A stretch of DNA of 8,417 nucleotides from CAZUZD01 sp964624465 (GTDB lineage: Bacteria > Planctomycetota > Planctomycetia > Isosphaerales > Isosphaeraceae): contig CAZUZD010000279.1 of NCBI GenBank assembly GCA_964624465.1, forward strand, positions 1 to 8,417, written 5' to 3'. How positions within the stretch are numbered: position 1 is the first letter of the stretch; the number at the start of each line of letters is the position of its first letter. The notes under the pieces were generated by a model. It was not told where the DNA came from, made no database searches, and worked only from the letters and a program-made list of their open reading frames with translations. Of this stretch, positions 1 to 5,508 are shown piece by piece. The translations under genes and the position numbers were made by a program.

Positions 1-571
1 TGGCCCAGCCGGTCTCGTCCTCCCCGCCGCCGTGCTGGAGGTAGAGCACCGGGTAGCGGGTGTCGCGGTCGGCGTCATAGCCGGGTGGGGTGTAGACGAA
101 GATCCGGCGCCAGTCCTGGGTCGTCTTCGAGAAGTACCACCGCTCGCGGACCTCACCGTGCGGCACGTCCTTCGGCTGGTAGTAATCGACGCCCTTCTCG
201 GGCACCTCGATGCCGCTGGTGTCCTTGCCCGTGCCGTAGAACGTCTGGCTGGCCGGGTCGTTCACCTGCACGCCGTCGATGAACATCCGGTAGTAGTGGA
301 ACCCGGGCGGCACGGGGTCGGTGGTCGCGATCCAGAATCCACCCTCGCCCTTCGTGGCGGCGAACCGCCGGTCATCGAAGAAGGCGAACTCGACCTTCTG
401 GGCGTCGGGCGCCTTGATCCGGAAGGTGACGCGGAGATCGTCGTGGATCCGCGGGTACTCGGCGCCCCGGATGTTGGTCGAGGCCGGGGTGCCCGGGGCG
501 GGCTTCGGGTCCTGCAACGGTCCGAGCGGAACGAGCCCGGCCAGCAGGCCGGCGAACCAGAGGCTGTTCAT
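1..571 (-). CDS. Secreted alpha/beta-hydrolase esterase, enterochelin/feruloyl esterase type; C-terminus missing
   Basis: The first 190 residues are visible; the gene runs off the left edge of the window. Residues 1-20 form a hydrophobic, signal-like segment (MNSLWFAGLLAGLVPLG), so export is likely. Residues 40-115 resemble the early-set/CBM48-like beta-sandwich that precedes many CE1-type esterases (RVTFRIKAPDAQKVEFAF, then PPGFHYYRMFIDG). The alpha/beta-hydrolase core starts near residue 150 with WRRIFVYTPPGYD and then YPVLYLQHGGGEDETGW, the usual strand plus oxyanion-hole HG loop of enterochelin-esterase-like and feruloyl/acetyl-xylan esterases. The GxSxG nucleophile, Asp and His would lie beyond the window, so catalysis cannot be confirmed. 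The start at 571 has a GGGAG ribosome site 8 bases upstream. An in-frame ATG at 625 would add 18 basic residues (MPRRFPRPRDH...), giving a positive n-region that the 571 start lacks. Substrate is unknown; ester-linked plant polysaccharide is a guess from the family. Confidence 0.85.
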   Translation of the reverse strand, partial: MNSLWFAGLLAGLVPLGPLQDPKPAPGTPASTNIRGAEYPRIHDDLRVTFRIKAPDAQKVEFAFFDDRRFAATKGEGGFWIATTDPVPPGFHYYRMFIDGVQVNDPASQTFYGTGKDTSGIEVPEKGVDYYQPKDVPHGEVRERWYFSKTTQDWRRIFVYTPPGYDADRDTRYPVLYLQHGGGEDETGWA

Positions 572-579
572 CGAGTGGT

Positions 580-584
580 CTCCC
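580..584 (-). promoter_or_regulatory. Probable ribosome binding site of the esterase gene
   Basis: On the minus strand GGGAG sits 8 bases before the ATG at 571. It supports 571 over the upstream in-frame ATG at 625, which has no purine-rich site in front of it. Confidence 0.4.
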
Positions 585-687
585 GTCTGGGCGTGATCTC
601 GAGGCCTTGGGAATCGTCGCGGCATCACGCCGGAGCCGCGATTCGGAGCGGAACCCTGCGCGGGACCGATCAGCGCACCGCCGTCGC

Positions 688-718
688 CTCCCGGGCCCCG
701 CTGCGGGGGACCCGGGAG
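688..718 (-). terminator. GC-rich hairpin after the cytochrome gene, possible terminator
   Basis: An 8-base perfect arm (CTCCCGGG at 688-695 with CCCGGGAG at 711-718) continues into a 5-bp inner stem (696-700 with 704-708) around a 3-base loop, with a 2-base bulge (GA, 709-710). It begins about 20 bases past the stop codon of the PVC-type cytochrome gene and lies well ahead of the esterase start. No T-run follows on the minus strand, so it is not a textbook intrinsic terminator. It could instead stabilise the 3' end of the mRNA or act in the leader of the esterase transcript. Confidence 0.4.
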
Positions 719-738
719 CGCGGCCGGCCGGCTCGCAA

Positions 739-2836
739 TCACTCGAAGCCTTCGACCGTCGCCGCCAGCACGATCGGAGCCGAGCGGTCGCTGCCCTTGA
801 CCAGCTCGATGCTGGCGATCGTCTCCTTCTTGCCGGGCACGATGGTCAGGGCGCGGACCTGCTGGCCGCCGAGCTTGAAGGCCAGCTTCGAGCCCGGAAC
901 GTCCCTGGAGCCGTTGACGTCGGCGAACTCGACGCCGTTCTTCAGCTCGTGGTCCTCGGTGGACCCGTCCTCGTAGCGAATGCGGACGATCATCGCGACG
1001 CTGCCCTCGCGGCCGGCCGGGAACCCGAACAGGGCCACCCCGCTGAGCAGGTGGATCGCCCTGGCCGTCGAGTTCACGGGCAGGCTCACCGACCTCGGCA
1101 TCGTCGGCGGGATCGCCCCCATCGGGCTGTGGAGCATCACGGCGTTGGGCGCCCGGTCCCCCTGCGGGTCCACCAGCGCGAACGGCACGCCATCGACCAC
1201 CTTCGGGCCCCAGTCCTCGAAGACCAGCCGCGCCGAGGCGCCCGGACCGGACTCCGCCACCAGTCCCTTCGTCGTGGTGGCGGTGGCGACCTTGCGGAGG
1301 TCGAGCGGCAGGTACTTCCCCTTCTGGGCGAGGAACTGCAGGAGGTCCGCCAGGCCTTCGGGTGGGACCGTCTTCTCGAACCCCTCGGGCATGAGCGACT
1401 GCTTCGACGAGGCGAGCTCATCGATCTCGTCGCGGAGGATCGTCTGCTTCTTGCCCTCGGCGTCGAGCACGTCGATGGACGTCTTCGTCTCGCCCGCGAG
1501 CAGGCCGTTCAGGACGCGGCCGTCGTTGGTGGAGACGGTGTACTGGAGGAAGTTCCCCTCCACCGATCGGCTCGGGTCCAGGATGTGGACGATCAGCTCG
1601 CTCTTCGGGTGTGCGGCCATGCCGGTGAGGTCGGGGCCCACCTTCCCCCCCTCGCCGGAGTGCATGTGGCACTTGGCGCACTCCTTCCTGTAGATCTCCT
1701 TGCCGCGCGAGGCGTCGCCCCCCTTCAGGACGATCGGCAAGAGGGCCTGGATGACCTTCTCGCGGTCGGGGTCGGGCAGACCACCGCCATTGGCCAGCAG
1801 CGCCCGGGCTCGCCCGGCGATCGCGGTGTCGGGGTGCGCGGCGAGGGCCTGGGACTGCGAGAGCGTCAGGAGCGACATCGGGACCTGACCGCCCTCGATG
1901 CCGTCGACGAGCGCCCGGGTCCAGTCGGTCTTGCCCAGGAGCGCCAGCAGGCTCGCCTGCCGGGCCGCCGGGGTCATCGGGCCCATCGCCTCCATCAGGA
2001 CCGTGCCGACCTCGGGCGCGTCGCTGGTCGCCGCGGCGGCGATCAGGCCGGTCGCCAGCTCGGGCGGGCTCTTCGCCGTGACCAGAGCGATCACGTCCCG
2101 CGCGGCCTTCGGGTCGGTCTTGCGGAGGTCGATGAGCTGCCGGGCTGCGTCGATCCGGGCGGCCTCGCGCCTCGACTCGTCACCGGCGGCGGCCAGGAGC
2201 TCCTGGCTGAGCGTCGTGACGAATTCCTCCAGGCCCTTCACCCCCCAGCGGGTGGCGAGTCCGAGCATCTGGCCGCGCGCGACGGGCGCGAGCTTCGGCA
2301 GCAGGCTGGCCAGGGCCTTCTCGGCGCCAGCGTCGAGCGTCGGCGGCTGATCCTTCGGCCAGCCCTTCGCGAGGCCGGCGACCACGGCGTCACGGACGGT
2401 GGCGTCGGAGGATTCGAGCGCGGTCAGCAGCGTCCCCAGCCCGTCGGCGTTGCCGCCGCGGGCCCGATGCTCGGCGACCCGGGCGACGACGCCCGCGACC
2501 ACCTCACCCGGCGGCTTCGCGAACTTCTGCGCCACGATCGCCCGGAGGAAGTCGGCGTCGTGCCGGGCCGCCGCCGCCGTGGCAGCATCGGGCAGCCAGC
2601 GATCCTTCTCGATCTCGCCGCGGGCCAGGGTCTCGGCGATCAGGGCGCCGGCCGTGGTTGGCTTGCCGTCGGCCTGACGCGCCGGGGTATCAGCCATGGC
2701 CAGGAACGCGGCGAGCCGGACCTGGGGGTCGGCGTCCTCCAGGAGCTTGAACTCCTGGACGAACCAGGGCCCGAGCTCCTTCGAGGTCGGGAACGCCAGG
2801 ACGGCGTTTCGCCGCACGGCCCCCGAGGGGTGCTTC
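739..2836 (-). CDS. PVC-type heme-binding CxxCH protein, C-terminal part (HEAT repeats, cytochrome c, beta-sandwich); cut by assembly gap
   Basis: This is the C-terminal half of a planctomycete dehydrogenase/cytochrome protein. It is open from the gap at 2836 to the TGA at 739. It enters in frame with KHPSGAVRRNAV, a typical HEAT-repeat stretch of this family, so the GTG at 2817 is not a real start. Numbering from that GTG, residues 1-345 are alanine/leucine-rich HEAT-like helices. Residues 365-500 are the heme domain: CAKCH (380-384, bases 1680-1666) covalently binds one c-type heme, followed by GPDLTGM and a downstream SLMPEGF whose Met476 is the likely distal ligand. Residues 515-692 form a beta-rich C-terminal domain (VRIRYEDGSTEDHELKNG, ELVKGSDRSAPIVLAATVE), probably a carbohydrate-binding-like sandwich. 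The family matches the PVC heme-binding domain (TIGR02603 type). The predicted role is passing electrons from the fused dehydrogenase domain to a periplasmic acceptor. It almost certainly joins the CDS starting at 5248. Confidence 0.9.
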
Positions 2837-2846
2837 NNNNNNNNNN
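2837..2846. other. Assembly gap (10 N)
   Basis: A run of exactly ten unknown bases marks a scaffold join of undefined length. It falls inside the HEAT-repeat region of the large dehydrogenase/cytochrome gene. Reading frame across it carries no information. Confidence 0.98.
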
Positions 2847-3015
2847 GGACTGCTTGCGGCTGAAGGTTTCGAGGCGATCTTCATGGAAGGCGGTTTCGGC
2901 AGCCAGCCGCGCCCGGATCAGGTCCTGCGGTCCCTCGGTGGCCGACCGGGTGTTCGAGAAAATCAATCCGGGCGATGCGCCCCGGCGAGTTCGTGCGTCG
3001 GGCCCTGCTGGCCGC
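2847..3015. other. Anomalous contig edge not fitting the surrounding gene
   Basis: Family-like sequence of the dehydrogenase gene fades after HAIWALHGLGAF (ending near 3026). The next residues (PSGQQGPTHELAGAHRPD) are not HEAT-like and end at a TGA at 2963. Yet the homologous repeat resumes directly on the other side of the gap. In relatives only about 15-20 residues would separate these points. The 120 bases 2847-2966 are about 63% GC by hand count, against about 72% for the 60 bases 2761-2820 on the other side of the gap. A different minus frame is open from about 3008 into the gap and reads as a helical, charged peptide (LIRARLAAETAFHEDRLET in part), which I do not recognise. It may be the edge of a multicopy insertion element at which a short-read contig stopped, or a misjoin. 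The right boundary is approximate. Confidence 0.55.
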
Positions 3016-5248
3016 TCGGATCATCGAAGGCACCCAGCCCGTGCAGCGCCCAGATCGCGTGCACCGCGGCGGCGTTCAGGCCCTGCGAATCGACCGAGGG
3101 GTCGCGCAGGAGCGCCGCCAGCTCGCCGGCCACATCCTTGTTGCCACGCTCAACCAGCAGGCGCTGGGCGTGGAGCCGCCAGAACATGTTGTCGTTCCGG
3201 AGCGCCGCGATCAGGCCCTTCGGGTCATCCTTCGAGAGCTTCGGCTGCGCGGAGGGCGTGCCGTCCTTCGCCACGATCCGGTAGATGCGCCCGTGCGTCT
3301 TGTCCCGGAGGGGAGTCTCATAGGCGGCCCCCTGGCCGGTCTTGTACCCCTCGGGCGTGGGGTTGTGCTGCACGATGAAGTTGTACCAGTCAATCATCCA
3401 GACGTTGCCGTCCGGGCCGACCTCGGCCAGGATCGGCGCGGTCCACTCGTCGTCGCTCGCGACGAGGTTCCAGGCGTTGTGCGAGTGGAAGTCGGTGCCA
3501 TCCGGGACCAGCGCGAACGTCGCCACGAGGTGCCCGGTCGGCTCGGCCACGAAGGCGGTGCGGTTCCAGTAAAGCTTCGGATAGGTGCGGGCCGTGTAGA
3601 GCGCCGAGCCGGCCGCGGCGGTGAAGCCGCCATGCCAGTCGACCTGCCGGACGTTCTCGGTGATCGGGAAGAAGCGGTTGGAGTCGGCGATGTTGGCGAG
3701 CACCGACGGGGCCATGCCGCGGACGGACTCGTAGTACCGGTTCGCGATCGGCATGTACACGCTCGGGCAGCCGTTGGCCGTCGAGCCAAAAAGCAGGCCC
3801 TCCTCGCTGATGCCAACGCCCCACGAGTTGTTGTTGGTGCTGCGGAGGAACTCCAGCTTCGAGCCGTCGGGCCGGAACCGGAAGAACCCCTGGCGGAAGT
3901 TGTGCGACTCGCCGCCGACCTCGCCGGTGAATCCGGAGTAGCCGATGATGGCGTAGATCCAGTTGTCCAGGCCCTGCCGCAGGTTGCTCGGCCCGGCGTG
4001 GGTGTCGCGGGTGCTGAAGCCGGTGAACAGGACCTTCCGCTCGTCGGCCTTGCCGTCGCCGTCAGTGTCCTTCAGGAAGAGCATGTCGGGCGCCTGGGCC
4101 ACGAGCAGGCCGCCGCTGGTGTAGCAGAGACTCGTCGGAATGCTCAGGTTCTCGGCGAACAGGCTGACCCTGTCCGCCTTGCCGTCGCCGTCGGTGTCCT
4201 CGACGATCGAGATCCGGTCGCGTCCCTGGCCCGTGGGCTTCAGCTCGTTGGGATAGTCGACCGTCTCGGCGACGTAGAGCCGGCCCTGGTGGTCCCAGGT
4301 CATGGTGATCGGCTTGAAGATCTGCGGCTCGGCGACGAACAGCTCGGCCGCGAACCCGCCGGGCATGGCCAGGTGGCGCTGCGACTCGGCCGGGTCGAGC
4401 GGCTTCTGCATCTTGCGGATCGGCTCGCCGAGCGTGCCCCAGCGGGCGCCCGGGGTGTAGAGCGGGATCTCGGCCGGCTCGTACTCGAACGGCTTCAGCC
4501 CCTGCGCCACGCGGGGGCGGGAGTCGAACACCTCCCCCTTGTCGGCGGCCCAGCGGATGCCGCGCTCCAGGAGGTCATGGAAACCGGGCTGCCCCCAGGT
4601 CCGGGCGTCGTGACCATACGCGGTGTAGAAGACGCGGCCACGGCCCTGCGTGCGGGTCCAGGTCCAGGGCTCCGAGCCCGTGGCGTCGTCGCGGGTCTGG
4701 AGGACCTGGCGGTCCTTCGGGTTGTGCTTCGCGTGGACGTACGTCTCGTCCCAGGTGCGGAACGGCGGGAGCCCCTGGAGGATCGGGTGGTCGGGCGCGG
4801 CGACCTGGGTCTCGAACTCGCCGGTGCCGTGCTTCTGGAACTGGGCGCCGACGAGGTCGATGTAGGCGGGCGAGTTCAGGAAGCAGAACGAGGCACAGTG
4901 GATCGGGACGAAGCCGCCCCCCTTCGCGACGTAGTCCAGCAGCGCCTGCTCCTGGTCCCTGGAGATCTCCGTCGCATTCGCGTACACGAGCAGGGCGTCG
5001 TACTTGCCGAGCGTCTCGGGGTTCAGGTCCGCGAGGTCCTCGGTGTAGGTCACGGCGATCCCGCGGCCCGCGAGGGTCGGGGCGATCTGGGCGTAGCGGT
5101 CGTGGGGCCGGTGCAATCCCCGGTCACCCAGGAACAGGACGTGGAGCGGCCTGGCCCGCGGTGCGGGCGAATCGGCCGCCAGGAGGACGAGGCCAGGGAG
5201 TCCGAGCAGGACCAGGGCCAGGGCGGCCAGTCGGGTGCGGAATCTCAT
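2963..5248 (-). CDS. PVC-type membrane-bound dehydrogenase/cytochrome protein, N-terminal part (signal peptide, ThuA-like domain, beta-propeller); 3' end disrupted
   Basis: The 761-residue reading frame begins with a clear Sec signal peptide (MRFRTRLAALALVLLGLPG, cleavage probably near AADSPA). Residues 35-235 are a ThuA-like, class I glutamine amidotransferase-fold domain (HVLFLGDRGLHRPHDRY, YDALLVYANATE, GGFVPIHCAS, GRVFYTAYGHD). Residues 295-660 match the Pirellula/Verrucomicrobium membrane-bound dehydrogenase domain (TIGR02604 type), a six-bladed propeller related to PQQ-type glucose/sorbosone dehydrogenases: LAMPGGFAAELFVAEP, WDHQGRLYVAETVDYPNE, GPDGNVWMIDWYN, HGRIYRI. Two EF-hand-like loops, DTDGDGKAD, lie at 351-359 and 394-402. 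HEAT-like helices start near 680 and stop around 740; the last 20 residues to the TGA at 2963 are probably not native. The full protein would continue into the CxxCH part ending at 739, giving an estimated 1450-1480 residues. It is predicted to act outside the cytoplasmic membrane on sugars or polyols; the substrate is unknown. A GAGGG 11 bases upstream supports the ATG at 5248. Confidence 0.92.
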   Translation of the reverse strand: MRFRTRLAALALVLLGLPGLVLLAADSPAPRARPLHVLFLGDRGLHRPHDRYAQIAPTLAGRGIAVTYTEDLADLNPETLGKYDALLVYANATEISRDQEQALLDYVAKGGGFVPIHCASFCFLNSPAYIDLVGAQFQKHGTGEFETQVAAPDHPILQGLPPFRTWDETYVHAKHNPKDRQVLQTRDDATGSEPWTWTRTQGRGRVFYTAYGHDARTWGQPGFHDLLERGIRWAADKGEVFDSRPRVAQGLKPFEYEPAEIPLYTPGARWGTLGEPIRKMQKPLDPAESQRHLAMPGGFAAELFVAEPQIFKPITMTWDHQGRLYVAETVDYPNELKPTGQGRDRISIVEDTDGDGKADRVSLFAENLSIPTSLCYTSGGLLVAQAPDMLFLKDTDGDGKADERKVLFTGFSTRDTHAGPSNLRQGLDNWIYAIIGYSGFTGEVGGESHNFRQGFFRFRPDGSKLEFLRSTNNNSWGVGISEEGLLFGSTANGCPSVYMPIANRYYESVRGMAPSVLANIADSNRFFPITENVRQVDWHGGFTAAAGSALYTARTYPKLYWNRTAFVAEPTGHLVATFALVPDGTDFHSHNAWNLVASDDEWTAPILAEVGPDGNVWMIDWYNFIVQHNPTPEGYKTGQGAAYETPLRDKTHGRIYRIVAKDGTPSAQPKLSKDDPKGLIAALRNDNMFWRLHAQRLLVERGNKDVAGELAALLRDPSVDSQGLNAAAVHAIWALHGLGAFDDPSGQQGPTHELAGAHRPD

Positions 5249-5259
5249 GACGCGGAGGT

Positions 5260-5264
5260 CCCTC
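5260..5264 (-). promoter_or_regulatory. Possible ribosome binding site of the dehydrogenase gene
   Basis: GAGGG on the minus strand ends 11 bases before the ATG at 5248. The spacing is slightly long, but the start is independently fixed by the signal peptide that follows it. Confidence 0.3.
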
Positions 5265-5387
5265 GCGTTGCGAACGGGAGCGCCAGCCGGAACCGCCGGG
5301 GACGCGACCCGTCCGCGAGAGCACGCGGCGCGAGCGGACCCGGGGCGCGCTTCCCGGCCTGGGGATCACCGAACCGATGCTGGTGCT

Positions 5388-5499
5388 TTGGGAAAGTGAG
5401 GGGGCCCCCATCTCGCACGCCGGCGGCTGCGCCCGTGATGGACGACCGGCGTCACGACCCCAGGGGGCGGATCCCTCAACCCTCCTCTTGGGGAAAGTG
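5388..5499 (-). repeat. Pair of direct repeats CACTTTCCC(C)AA in the intergenic region
   Basis: On the minus strand CACTTTCCCCAA (5499-5488) and CACTTTCCCAA (5398-5388) lie almost exactly 100 bases apart, upstream of the dehydrogenase gene. The repeats differ by one C. They could be paired operator half-sites, but two copies of an 11-12 base motif may also be chance. The 260-base spacer 5249-5508 otherwise holds a GGGGGCCCCC palindrome at 5400-5409 and a weak hairpin; I see no convincing -35/-10 pair. Confidence 0.25.
5434..5456 (-). terminator. Weak hairpin downstream of the kinase gene
   Basis: CGTGATG (5434-5440) can pair with CGTCACG (5450-5456) with one wobble position around a 9-base loop. 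It begins about 50 bases past the kinase stop codon. There is no T-run on the minus strand, so termination is only a possibility. Confidence 0.2.
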
Positions 5500-5508
5500 C
5501 GCCAGACG

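Noticed and set aside
2817..2817. GTG at 2817 as a true start of a separate cytochrome gene
   Set aside because: The frame continues upstream in the family motif KHPSGAV to the gap. There is no signal peptide after it although a heme protein must be exported.
2640..2966. Minus-strand frame of 108 codons crossing the gap
   Set aside because: It is made by reading through the Ns and joins anomalous contig-edge sequence to an out-of-frame part of the cytochrome gene. Only the piece right of the gap may mean anything.
607..3378. Long plus-strand open frame of over 900 codons opposite the cytochrome and dehydrogenase gene
   Set aside because: It runs straight through the assembly gap, has low-complexity Arg/Gly/Ala/Leu composition, and mirrors the codon positions of well-supported minus-strand domains. 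High GC suppresses stops in antisense frames.
5400..5409. GGGGGCCCCC palindrome in the intergenic region
   Set aside because: A 10-base GC palindrome is not surprising at this base composition and does not extend further.
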